A DNA stretch of 64,000 nt from Xanthomonas sp. AM6 (GCF_025665335.1 NZ_CP106869.1:4552501-4616500); one strand, 5' to 3'; numbered from the stretch's first letter, positions 52,755 through 59,982 are shown. The notes: generated by a model from the sequence alone, not told the origin. Numbers and translations are program-made.

Positions 52755-53675
52755 GTGCAGAAAAAGGCGGACGGTTGGTTGAGCGGGATCGTGGGGGTGG
52801 CGATCTTCAGCGGCTCGCTGCCCGCCACGCGCGTAGCGGTCGCGGATCTGTCCCCGGTGTTCCTCACCTCGGCGCGCGCAGTCATCGCTGCGGCCATTGC
52901 CGTCGCGATCTTGTTCGCATTCAGGGCGAAATGTCCGGCGCCACGGCAGCTGCCGCCGCTGGCGGCGATCGCCGTTGGCGTGGTGATCGGCTTCCCCCTG
53001 CTCAGCGGCTATGCCCTTCAACACATCTCCGCGGCGCGCTCGCTGGTGTTCGTCGGTTTGCTGCCGCTGTCGACCGCAGTGTTCGGCGTACTGCGCGGCG
53101 GAGAACGGCCGCGTCCCGCCTTCTGGCTTTTTGCCGTCCTCGGCAGCGCCTGCGTGATCGGCTTCGCTTCACTGCGGCAGCAGGCCGCCACCCTCCATGG
53201 CGATCTGTTGATGCTCGCCGCGATCGTCGCCTGCGGGTACGGCTATGCCGAGGGAGGACGTCTGTCACGGGAGCTGGGCGGCTGGCAGGTCATCAGCTGG
53301 GCGTTGGTGATCGCGCTGCCGGTCACGCTGCTGCTCACGCTGACGCATCTGCCGATGCATCCGGCGCAGGTTCGGACGAGTTCGTGGATCGCCCTGGCGT
53401 ACGTTGCGATCTTCAGCATGCTCATCGGATTCTTCTTCTGGTATCGTGGCCTGGCGCTGGGAGGCATCGCGGCCGTAGGCCAACTGCAATTGTTGCAGCC
53501 TTTCATGGGGCTAGCCTTGGCGACACTGCTGCTGCACGAACCCGTCGGCTGGCAGTTACTCGCGGCAGCCCTCTCCGTCGCCGCGTGCGTCGCCGCTGCC
53601 AAGCGTTTCTCAAGCAATCGTGCCGTTGCTTTCACGCGCGGCCGAAGCGTGCCCGGTATGCCAGGACAGCAGTAA
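52755..53675 (+). CDS. EamA/DMT-family exporter
   Basis: Ten-helix transporter of about 306 residues. The first EamA repeat begins WLSGIVGVAIFSGSLPATRVAV and includes FPLLSGYALQHISAARSLVFVGLLPLSTAVFGVL. The second has VAIFSMLIGFFFWYRGLALGGIAAVGQLQLLQPFMGLALATLLLHEPVGW. Relatives export amino acids or similar metabolites. GTG at 52755 is proposed as the start because GGGAAC precedes it; a TTG at 52692 is an alternative. Control by the divergent MocR regulator is likely. The C-terminal tail beyond about residue 285 is polar. Confidence 0.88.
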   Translation: MQKKADGWLSGIVGVAIFSGSLPATRVAVADLSPVFLTSARAVIAAAIAVAILFAFRAKCPAPRQLPPLAAIAVGVVIGFPLLSGYALQHISAARSLVFVGLLPLSTAVFGVLRGGERPRPAFWLFAVLGSACVIGFASLRQQAATLHGDLLMLAAIVACGYGYAEGGRLSRELGGWQVISWALVIALPVTLLLTLTHLPMHPAQVRTSSWIALAYVAIFSMLIGFFFWYRGLALGGIAAVGQLQLLQPFMGLALATLLLHEPVGWQLLAAALSVAACVAAAKRFSSNRAVAFTRGRSVPGMPGQQ

Positions 53676-53761
53676 GGCAATGCGCTGGCGGCGGCATTCC
53701 GCTGCAGCGACGCCGCCCTTCCCTCAAACGATACCCGGACAAACACACTCGTCATCGGTCT

Positions 53762-53815
53762 GCTTGACCCGCCGCCGCATCCGGCCTATCGTGCGCTCGC
53801 CGAAGGTATCCATCG
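53762..53815. repeat. 54-bp copy of DNA from the dusA upstream region
   Basis: This block, beginning GCTTGACCCGCCGCCGCATC, is identical to 59716-59769. There it lies about 110 bp upstream of the leftover dusA 5' fragment. It marks an internal junction of the island. Confidence 0.85.
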
Positions 53816-53967
53816 GCATGCATAGGATTTCGCGCGGCCCGGTCGGACGCTATCAGCGAACGACGCAACCGATTGTCGGAGAAGCCCTACGCGATGCCTG
53901 CGGCCGGTACGCCGCCTAGCTGCTGGGAAACGGCGCGGATCTGCGCCGCTCTCCCCTGCATGCTGGC

Positions 53968-54607
53968 GTGCAGTACCGCGCTACCGGTGCAGAGCGGACC
54001 CAGGTACCGCCGCACAAGCGGCTAGAGAATGCGCCGGCAGGCCGCGGCCTGCCGATCGGCAACCTGTCATCGCAGTTCTTCGCCAACGTCTACCTGGACG
54101 CGCTGGACCAGTTCGCCAAGCGCGAGCTGCACGCCAAGCGCTACCTGCGGTATGTCGATGACTTCGTGCTGTTTCATCACGACCGCGCCCAGCTGCAGCG
54201 CTGGCAGACGCAGATCGAGCAATTCCTGAGCGATCAGCTCAGCCTTGGGCTGAAGGCCGACATCCGGCTGCGCCGGCTGACGGATGGGTTGGATTTCCTT
54301 GGCTACGTGATCTACCCCACCCACACGCTGGCGCGGCGGCGCGTCATCGGGCATGCGCGTGCGGCCATGGCGGTATGGGGGGGGTGCGCACGTCGTCGCC
54401 GGCAGCATCCGATGCACGCCGCAGGACTTACGTGACATCCGCGCGCGCCTGGCGAGCTACGAAGGCCATCTTCGGCATGCGAACAGCTTTCGCCTCCGCG
54501 CCGCGCTGCACCGTCGTTTCAAGTGGCTCCGCTCCGCTACGGCCCCGCGTCGCTTCAGCGCTCAACTGGAGGGCTGCCGCGTCCGCTTTCGCACGAGGAG
54601 CGATTGA
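53968..54607 (+). pseudogene. Reverse transcriptase gene, N-terminally truncated and frameshifted
   Basis: Frame 1 encodes RT motifs 4-7: GLPIGNLSSQFFANVYLDAL (an IGxxxSQ motif in place of QGxxxSP), the catalytic YVDD in AKRYLRYVDDFVLFHHD, and GLDFLGYVIYPTHTLARR. The fingers domain with motifs 1-3 is missing. At a run of eight G near 54373 the frame shifts, and the C-terminal helical part (RDIRARLASYEGHLRHANSFRLRAALHRRFKWL) continues in frame 2 to TGA at 54605. IGxxxSQ is characteristic of diversity-generating-retroelement and related phage or Abi RTs. No template or variable repeat pair was recognised. Confidence 0.8.
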
Positions 54608-54783
54608 TGCGTTCAGACACGACGCAGATGGATCTCGGAATCCGACTAAAGCCTACGGCCGAGGATTGGCGCCAGGCCGCCGCTACTGCCATGGTCAATC
54701 CATACGAAACGCCGGAGCGTTGCCGCTGGCGCGCCGAGTATTGCCTTGCACAGGCAAAACAACTGGATGAGCGCGGCGAATGA
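54607..54783 (+). CDS. Small protein of unknown function after the RT gene
   Basis: Protein of 58 residues, MRSDTTQMDLGIRLKPTAED followed by WRQAAATAMVNPYETPERCR and WRAEYCLAQAKQLDERGE. The ATG overlaps the RT stop codon (TGATG), and GAGGAG lies 6 bp upstream, so it is well placed for translation. No domain is recognised; charge and helix content suggest a small soluble phage-type protein. It converges with the next gene. Confidence 0.6.
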   Translation: MRSDTTQMDLGIRLKPTAEDWRQAAATAMVNPYETPERCRWRAEYCLAQAKQLDERGE

Positions 54784-54791
54784 CAAGAACC

Positions 54792-55409
54792 CTAGAAGTC
54801 CGTTTCAGCCAAATCCCCCTTGCCATCGGTAGCCCAATGCAGAGTCAGCTCGCGAGCGGATCTCAACACTTCAAGGAATGTCTCGAATGCCAGAGCGATC
54901 GACCGAAGGTCGTCAGCAATCTGCAGCGCGCTGTCTTCTTGGAAGCGCCCCTGATCGAGAAACGTGCGATTCACGTACCAACTACTCAACGCAGAAAGCA
55001 GCTTTGCGGCGCCACCTGCGCCAAAGGCGTCCAAATCGCCCGCGAAGCGAGTCAGCATCGGCAGAGGGTCGACCGGCATCTGCTTTGCGGCCCAGGCCGC
55101 CGTGGCGACTGGATCTTTCAACGCCTCTGGGTGAGAAAGCACGTCCGCTATACGACGTATCTCGCCCCCAAGGACATAGAGCTCGTGGTCGAGCACGATC
55201 GCTCGAGCCACAGCTCTGTCCTTATCCGCCTGCAGTCTTGCAGCTCGATCTTCGTCGCGCATCCGACGCGCCTCGTCCACGGCAGTGCGGCTCGTCCTCA
55301 TCGCAACAAGGACCGCCCAGAAGGTCGCTCCCGCGGCAATCGCGGCGATCACCACTGCCGCCCAGTCCGCCCAACTACCCCAATCCGCCGAGAGCGGACA
55401 CATCTCCAT
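54792..55409 (-). CDS. Membrane-anchored coiled-coil protein of unknown function (copy A)
   Basis: Protein of 205 residues. A short N-terminus with a Cys (MEMCPLSADWGSWADW) leads into one membrane helix (AAVVIAAIAAGATFWAVLVAM, about 15-38). A charged coiled-coil stretch (SRTAVDEARRMRDEDRAARLQADKDRA) and an all-helical cytoplasmic domain follow. The layout matches the two genes upstream. GGGGGAGGT directly precedes two near ATGs; 55409 has the better spacing. Function unknown; inside the dusA island. Confidence 0.65.
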   Translation of the reverse strand: MEMCPLSADWGSWADWAAVVIAAIAAGATFWAVLVAMRTSRTAVDEARRMRDEDRAARLQADKDRAVARAIVLDHELYVLGGEIRRIADVLSHPEALKDPVATAAWAAKQMPVDPLPMLTRFAGDLDAFGAGGAAKLLSALSSWYVNRTFLDQGRFQEDSALQIADDLRSIALAFETFLEVLRSARELTLHWATDGKGDLAETDF

Positions 55410-55513
55410 TGCCATACCTCCCCCTTTGTTTAGCTGATGCTGCCATGACCGGCATACACGCGAGCGAAAAACTCGCCCTCCCGCAGTGGGGCGTCAAGTG
55501 CACCGTGATTTAC

Positions 55514-56068
55514 TCAGGCCTCTTCGTCAAACAGCTGGCCGAGTTCTTCCGACGCTTTGCGCATGAGTTCCAGAACAGCATCCAGCGAACGTTTCGCTGC
55601 GGTAACTGCCTGCCCGTTTCTCGTACCGTCGCTCCTCGATCCGCATTCCATAAGCTTGCCGCGCAGAAAAGAAAGCTCAAGCAGCGCCAGTTGCAGCGTG
55701 CTTCCTGCGGGCCCAAGTTCGTGCAATTGCTTGACCGCGTCCTTAAGGCGGGCAGGAAGGGCTATTCGGAAGACCGCCGAGGCATAGCCGTACACGTCTC
55801 CGAGGGTCTTGTACCCGTCTTCGTGCAATGCCTGTATGGAAGCCGTCAATGCTGTCATGTCGTCGAGCACGTCCACTGCCAAAGACCGTGCCTTTGCTTT
55901 AGCATCCGCCACCTTCGCCAGGTTCGCCTGTCGCTGCAGTCGAAGTGGCACGAGTACCGCAACGAGGATTGCGACCACGCTGCCGATGGCCTGCCACCAC
56001 GCGGCCCACACCTCCGGTTTCAGGCACGGTGCGGCGAGAAGCCACGGACAGTAGAGAGGATCCGCCAT
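55514..56068 (-). CDS. Membrane-anchored coiled-coil protein of unknown function (copy B)
   Basis: Protein of 184 residues with the same plan as copies A and C. The N-terminus has two Cys (MADPLYCPWLLAAPCLKPEVW), one membrane helix follows (WWQAIGSVVAILVAVLVPL), then a basic coiled coil (RLQRQANLAKVADAKAKARS) and a helical domain ending SEELGQLFDEEA. Sequence identity to the neighbours is low, so they are at best distant paralogues or share only architecture. The ATG at 56068 is chosen as the start of the hydrophobic-segment module. No motif points to a function. Confidence 0.62.
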   Translation of the reverse strand: MADPLYCPWLLAAPCLKPEVWAAWWQAIGSVVAILVAVLVPLRLQRQANLAKVADAKAKARSLAVDVLDDMTALTASIQALHEDGYKTLGDVYGYASAVFRIALPARLKDAVKQLHELGPAGSTLQLALLELSFLRGKLMECGSRSDGTRNGQAVTAAKRSLDAVLELMRKASEELGQLFDEEA

Positions 56069-56245
56069 GTCGGTGTTCCGGGATTGAGGCCCGAATCGTG
56101 CAGTGGCTTGAGTCCCGAAGCAAGCATGGGAGCAGGTGCCGTCGGCCACGGAGACTATACGAGCCCCCGCCGCCAGCGCTGTGCAGCGACCGGGCGACAA
56201 GATCGACCTGGCTGCTATGAGGATCGGCGAGTGAACGCGTGGCGC

Positions 56246-56956
56246 TCAGCCGTTCCCAGCGTCACGCGCCGCCAAGTCACTGACTGCCTTCGCGGCGGCC
56301 GCGTCGTTCAGTGCCCGAACCTCCTCAGGCGTTATCGGCGTGATGCCCGGAAGGTCCGCAAAGAATGGCTCCAGCATCGTCATTGTCTCCCGATGAAGCT
56401 CGCAGACCTCTCGCGCTTGCGCAATGATCCTTGGCTGAGCCTTTCGAAAGAACTCGCCTGCTGGCATGTTGGGAAAACCATCCGATATATACGGCATGGC
56501 CTTCCAGTTCGTCATGTTGTTTACCAATGCGATAGCGAGCTGGTCGGGGAATACATCCAACGAACCCAGGAACCGTTCGTGCATCGCGAAAACGCGCGGG
56601 TTCAGTGGCTGGGCATAGACCTTTATGTACTGCTCAAGATCCACCTGCGTGCGGACTGCTTCGGTGACGTGGATCAGCGCCACCATCTCGGCAAGCCCTT
56701 CGTACACCTCCCGATGGAAGATCTTTGCAAGTCGGCGAGCCAGAGATTTCCGCTCGCCCGCCATCCTCGCGAGTTCCTCTCTCTGAGCCTGATCGGCCCG
56801 ATTTCGCTCTGTGTTCCGATGTTCGTTTTCAGATCGAATCGCATGCCATGCGAAGTAAACGGCTGCAGCGGTAGCAACTGCGGAAATCGCGTCCCAATCC
56901 AGAACGCACGTTGCACTTAGCGGGGCGCACTGCACCACCCCATCGAACCAGCCCAT
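56246..56956 (-). CDS. Membrane-anchored coiled-coil protein of unknown function (copy C)
   Basis: Protein of 236 residues. MGWFDGVVQCAPLSATCVLD (two Cys) precedes a membrane helix (WDAISAVATAAAVYFAWHAI), followed by a long charged coil (RSENEHRNTERNRADQAQREELARMAGERK) and a helical domain. The C-terminal SDLAARDAGNG is unstructured. AAGGGAGTGGCT gives a good ribosome site for 56956. It is the first of three like-arranged genes transcribed toward lower coordinates. Confidence 0.65.
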   Translation of the reverse strand: MGWFDGVVQCAPLSATCVLDWDAISAVATAAAVYFAWHAIRSENEHRNTERNRADQAQREELARMAGERKSLARRLAKIFHREVYEGLAEMVALIHVTEAVRTQVDLEQYIKVYAQPLNPRVFAMHERFLGSLDVFPDQLAIALVNNMTNWKAMPYISDGFPNMPAGEFFRKAQPRIIAQAREVCELHRETMTMLEPFFADLPGITPITPEEVRALNDAAAAKAVSDLAARDAGNG

Positions 56957-57138
56957 AGCCACTCCCTTGTCCGAGAGGTAATTCTGCCATGACCGCCATC
57001 TACACGAACGACAGCTGGCCGCCCTGCAATGGGCTGTCGAGCGCGCGCACCAGGTCGCCGCCGGAGATGATCTGGTGCGCCCAACGTCCTGCCGAACCTA
57101 GATCCGGCGCATCAATTGCCGGTGGCTGCATGACCGGA

Positions 57139-57357
57139 CTAGTTATCGATCAGAGTCGTCGCGAATGCCAAGCCAGCGTTGATGGCCGCATCGAGCGTCG
57201 GGTGGTTGCCGCAATCGGGGCTCTCGATTGGGGGCAGCTCCCCTGCTTCGATCATATGGACGAAGGCCTCCCCTCCCTCCGGTTGCCAAGCCTCGATGAA
57301 GATGTCCTGGCCGTAGTAGCTGACGACGCTAGACTTCCTGAAGATCGCTGGTGGCAT
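57139..57357 (-). CDS. Small hypothetical protein
   Basis: Protein of 72 residues: MPPAIFRKSSVVSYYGQDIF, then IEAWQPEGGEAFVHMIEAGE and LDAAINAGLAFATTLIDN. It looks like a compact alpha/beta domain, with acidic residues throughout. The ribosome site AGGGAGCG precedes the ATG by 5 bp, which favours a real gene. Unknown function; located among phage-like fragments of the island. Confidence 0.6.
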   Translation of the reverse strand: MPPAIFRKSSVVSYYGQDIFIEAWQPEGGEAFVHMIEAGELPPIESPDCGNHPTLDAAINAGLAFATTLIDN

Positions 57358-57538
57358 GGCTCGCTCCCTGTCATTGGGCCGAGTCTCTCCGGCATACGAT
57401 GCGCCGTCAATGCTGCGCGAGCAGCTGGCCCAAGCCGCCAGCGAGATCAAGCGGGCTGCGAGCCAAGAACGAACGCCTGCGTGCGCCCTGGTGGCGCCGC
57501 TTCACAATGAGCCGGCGCCGCGCGCCGAAGGATACGCA

Positions 57539-57678
57539 ATGAACACGATCACGCCCGAGGCGCTGGAGCGCGCCCTCTCCGCCGCACGCGCCGCACTCTC
57601 CCTAGGCGATCAGGCCGAGATTCCCACGCGCACTACGACGCGCTGGTCGCCGGCTGGCTTGCGCTGCAAGCAGTGTAA
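57539..57678 (+). pseudogene. Frameshifted small gene
   Basis: The frame starting MNTITPEALERALSAARAAL at 57539 looks coding, but after about 28 codons its sense is lost. A plausible ending HAHYDALVAGWLALQAV with TAA at 57676-57678 lies in another frame, so a frameshift near 57620 is likely. Immediately upstream (57410-57538) a coiled-coil stretch REQLAQAASEIKR also changes frame into LRAKNERLRAPWWRRF. This is consistent with decay of a run of small phage-type genes. Confidence 0.5.
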
Positions 57679-57788
57679 CCGGCCTCATCGGACGCCGCGC
57701 AGTTGACAGATGAACAGGGCCGACCAATGACCTATTGGGGCGGCAAGGCCACCGCACAGCCACAGCAGCCACAGGCGCCGCAACTGCG

Positions 57789-57938
57789 GTGCCGGAGAGC
57801 GACTTCACGGCCGAAGAAGTGGACGAAGTGATCGAAGCAGCGCTCAGCAAAGGCACGCGCTTGATCTCTGTCGAAATCATCGAACAGATGCGCCAGGTGC
57901 TGCTCGCCGCCGCGTCGGCGCCGGAGGCGCCGCGATGA
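57789..57938 (+). CDS. Small hypothetical protein
   Basis: Protein of 49 residues from a GTG start: MPESDFTAEEVDEVIEAALS, then KGTRLISVEIIEQMRQVLLA. It is helical and acidic at the N-terminus. Its stop codon overlaps an ATG (ATGA), and the PrtN-like gene begins 37 bp downstream on the same strand, so the three may be coupled. A frame starting with ATG at 57727 (MTYWGGKATAQPQQPQAPQ) breaks off, so the N-terminus may be truncated by a frameshift. Confidence 0.5.
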   Translation: MPESDFTAEEVDEVIEAALSKGTRLISVEIIEQMRQVLLAAASAPEAPR

Positions 57939-57974
57939 GCCTGCAGCAGCTTGAAGATGCGGAGGGCCATAGCC

Positions 57975-58196
57975 ATGGCCGCTGACGACTACTCGACGTT
58001 CTGGCTGCTGTTCGGCAAGTACGGCGCCACGATGACGATCGAGCAACTGCGCGATGCGTTCTTCCCTGGCACCGCCATGAAGACCATGGCGAACAAGCAC
58101 AGCGCGCGCTTATTGCCGGCAAGGACCGGCGACGTGTACGACACGCGGGACGTGGCTACGTGGTGGGATGCGCAGAGACGGCAGCGAGCGTCCTGA
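57975..58196 (+). CDS. PrtN-like / pyocin-activator-type small DNA-binding protein
   Basis: Protein of 73 residues: MAADDYSTFWLLFGKYGATM at the N-terminus, then TIEQLRDAFFPGTAMKTMAN (helix-turn-helix-like), and TRDVATWWDAQRRQRAS at the end. The TFWLLFGKYG...F(F)PG..M..MAN..A...LP pattern resembles PrtN, the activator of pyocin genes, and related phage excisionase-like proteins. GGAGG lies 9 bp upstream of the ATG. Its presence fits a prophage-derived island; the target genes are not visible. Confidence 0.6.
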   Translation: MAADDYSTFWLLFGKYGATMTIEQLRDAFFPGTAMKTMANKHSARLLPARTGDVYDTRDVATWWDAQRRQRAS

Positions 58197-58203
58197 CCTA
58201 CAG

Positions 58204-58237
58204 CAAAAAAAAGGACCGCCCTGCTACAGGCGGCCCT
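58204..58237 (-). terminator. Intrinsic terminator after the small minus-strand gene
   Basis: On the minus strand, stem AAGGGCCGCC/GGGCGGTCCTT with a short loop is followed by a run of eight T. It lies 15 bp beyond the stop codon at 58252 and also faces the end of the PrtN-like gene. Confidence 0.85.
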
Positions 58238-58251
58238 TAAGAAATATTAGT

Positions 58252-58446
58252 TCAGCGCTTGTACGTTGGCGCTTGTGCGACTCCAACCCAACCTACAGCG
58301 ATACCGTAAGAATCTTCGGTTACTAAACCCTGCTTGACCAGTCGGTCGAATTTCACGTTGAGCTCATTGACGCGCGCAGCAGAAGCGGGCTCAAGCCTCT
58401 TAACCGCTTGCGCGATTGCCTCATTTGTGCGGGTTGCGATATCCAT
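58252..58446 (-). CDS. Small hypothetical protein downstream of the SDH protease
   Basis: Protein of 64 residues: MDIATRTNEAIAQAVKRLEP, then ASAARVNELNVKFDRLVKQG, ending VGWVGVAQAPTYKR. The middle is helical. The gene begins 8 bp after the protease stop codon on the same strand and ends at a strong terminator, so it is the second gene of a two-gene operon. Base composition is near 50 % GC, like the protease and unlike the chromosome. Confidence 0.65.
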   Translation of the reverse strand: MDIATRTNEAIAQAVKRLEPASAARVNELNVKFDRLVKQGLVTEDSYGIAVGWVGVAQAPTYKR

Positions 58447-58454
58447 GATTGGTC

Positions 58455-59318
58455 TCAATGTCTGTGGTGAATTCTGAACGAGGCTCGCTGCTGATCCAAG
58501 TAGTCTAGCAACAAGCGCGTGTAAGCGTGTAGCGGCTTCCGAATCTCATCAATCGCACTGTAGTCCTCAATTCTCAGCTTCAGGGACCCCGTTAACGTAT
58601 CCGCGCTGATCATGCGGCCATGTGAATGCCAATGCTTGTTGTCACTAAGCTGACGGGCAATCTCTTCCGCGCGCGCGATCTTCTCGTCTTGCGTCACAAC
58701 TTCGCCGTTTGAACTGTGCTGAACCCAATCTTTGAACTTATATTTAACCAACCACTTTTTCAGCAGACTGATTGACAGTTCTTTCGCTTGCTCATAACGC
58801 TTTAAGGTAGCGAGATCCAGCCTTTGAAGCATCATGAGTTCAGCGTCCGTGATAGTCCCATCAGCAGACTTTCCGATCAATTCATCGACCTTATCAATGT
58901 AGCCAAGGGCCGGCACAAAATGCCCATCAGGGTTCTGGACTTGCGGGTCAATCGGCCCTAATGAAGAAGTGTAGTCCATGAATATTTTGTCGCCCGACAT
59001 AGAAAATATAGTCCCGGCAGACATTGCAGACATGGGAACTAGAAAATAAACTTCGGAAAAATGGTGCCGAGTAACCTCTACCATCTTTTCAACGGTTTCC
59101 ACCACACCGCCTGGCGTAGTCAGCGCAATAATTATCCTATCGCTATCAGAGTATTCGCCCTTAGCAGCCGCAACCTTCTCCACAGCGTCTATATACGCTT
59201 GAAGAACCGACGGATGAATCTGCCCCACATAGGACATCACCGGGCTACCAAAGTAATTCTCGACTTCTCGACACTGAAAATTTAGCGCATAACCAATGTA
59301 GTTAGATAGCTCTTCCAT
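58455..59318 (-). CDS. SDH-type serine protease (ClpP fold)
   Basis: Protein of 287 residues related to the serine dehydrogenase proteinase family (ClpP/crotonase fold). Landmarks are DRIIIALTTPGGVVETVEKMVEV (oxyanion GG), the nucleophile region FLVPMSAMSAGTIFSMSGDKIFMDYTSSLGPIDPQV, and a helical C-terminal half. Ser in SAGT is the likely nucleophile. Codon use and GC (under 50 %) are unlike the chromosome, so it was acquired recently. GGGGGAGGC directly precedes the ATG. Similar genes are often found in mobile islands; their biological role is unknown. Confidence 0.82.
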   Translation of the reverse strand: MEELSNYIGYALNFQCREVENYFGSPVMSYVGQIHPSVLQAYIDAVEKVAAAKGEYSDSDRIIIALTTPGGVVETVEKMVEVTRHHFSEVYFLVPMSAMSAGTIFSMSGDKIFMDYTSSLGPIDPQVQNPDGHFVPALGYIDKVDELIGKSADGTITDAELMMLQRLDLATLKRYEQAKELSISLLKKWLVKYKFKDWVQHSSNGEVVTQDEKIARAEEIARQLSDNKHWHSHGRMISADTLTGSLKLRIEDYSAIDEIRKPLHAYTRLLLDYLDQQRASFRIHHRH

Positions 59319-59513
59319 GCCTCCCCCTAATCCTTGCTAATCTCACTGACCCATGAGCCGCTAGCCCAGCTGCGGCGCGAGCTTATCAGCGTTTTGCAGC
59401 TGAGTCCTATACAGAATAGCTAAGCAAATGCCGTGCCACACGAGGTCAGCAGTGCCATGGCGAATGTACCCATAGTGCACCAACGTGTCCGGAAGCCCTG
59501 ACCTGTCTATTGG

Positions 59514-59692
59514 TCGGTCCAGTCCATCATCGGCGCGACGGACAGGCGCAGGGACGCGGCGTAGCGGGCTGGCAGGTCGGAAGTCGGAAGCGTCATCGGG
59601 CGCGGTGGTGCTGCGCTGTCGCCTGCTGGCGGAAGCGGCAGATCATTGGCTTTGGGATCAATAGCTTACACGTTCGCCATGAACGCTGCCGA
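59514..59692. repeat. Right direct repeat: duplicated dusA 5' end and upstream DNA (attR side)
   Basis: Counterpart of 50423-50605. On the minus strand, positions 59596 down to 59514 still read MTLPTSDLPARYAASLRL and then SVAPMMDWTD before running into island DNA. This is the displaced original start of dusA, now a pseudogene fragment. Confidence 0.85.
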
Positions 59693-59774
59693 TGCCTGCC
59701 CGCAATGCACTTGGCGCTTGACCCGCCGCCGCATCCGGCCTATCGTGCGCTCGCCGAAGGTATCCATCGCTTCA

Positions 59775-59978
59775 TTCGGATGAAGGGATGGATTTAAACG
59801 GGAATCCGGTGACGGCCGGCGCCGCAAGCGCCTGCCCATTCCGGAGCTGCCCCGCAGCGGTGAATGGAAACGACCTCCGTCAATGGCACTGGGCCGGCGC
59901 ATGCCGGCCTGGGAAGCGGCGGACAGTAGGCGCGCAGCCGGCACGGTGCGCTCGTCCATCAGCCCGAATACCGGCCCC
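59775..59978 (+). promoter_or_regulatory. Cobalamin riboswitch in the metE leader
   Basis: The leader contains the conserved blocks of the B12 aptamer in order: GGGAATCCGGTGACGG, CCGGAGCTGCCCCGCAGCGG with TGA (59839 region), GGCACTGGG near 59885, CTGGGAAGCGGCGGACAGTAGG near 59920, and AGCCCGAATACCGGCC at 59961-59976. B12 binding would switch off metE, the B12-independent methionine synthase, when cobalamin allows MetH to work. A hairpin pair follows at 59983-60032. Confidence 0.85.
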
Positions 59979-59982
59979 GGCC

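Larger units (their letters stand above)
50423..59551. mobile_element. Decayed genomic island integrated in the 5' end of dusA
   Basis: A 38-bp identical core (starting TCGGTCCAGTCCATCATCGG) is present at 50423-50460 inside dusA and at 59514-59551 beside a leftover dusA 5' fragment. This is the pattern of attL/attR around an element that rebuilds the target gene. The 5' end of dusA is a known integration hotspot for tyrosine-recombinase elements. Contents: Imm33 protein, MocR regulator, EamA exporter, broken reverse transcriptase, coiled-coil membrane proteins, small phage-like genes and an SDH-type protease. No integrase or relaxase gene is visible. GC content is uneven, lowest in the protease gene. 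Confidence 0.75.

Noticed and set aside
53745-53830. Possible short gene reading LLDPPPHPAYRALAEGIHR
   Set aside because: The same DNA occurs at 59716-59769 in non-coding sequence upstream of the dusA fragment, so it is a duplicated intergenic block.
54792-56920. Long plus-strand frames over the coiled-coil genes
   Set aside because: Rich in Arg/Cys/His with no ribosome site; the minus-strand genes have helix and membrane patterns and ribosome sites.
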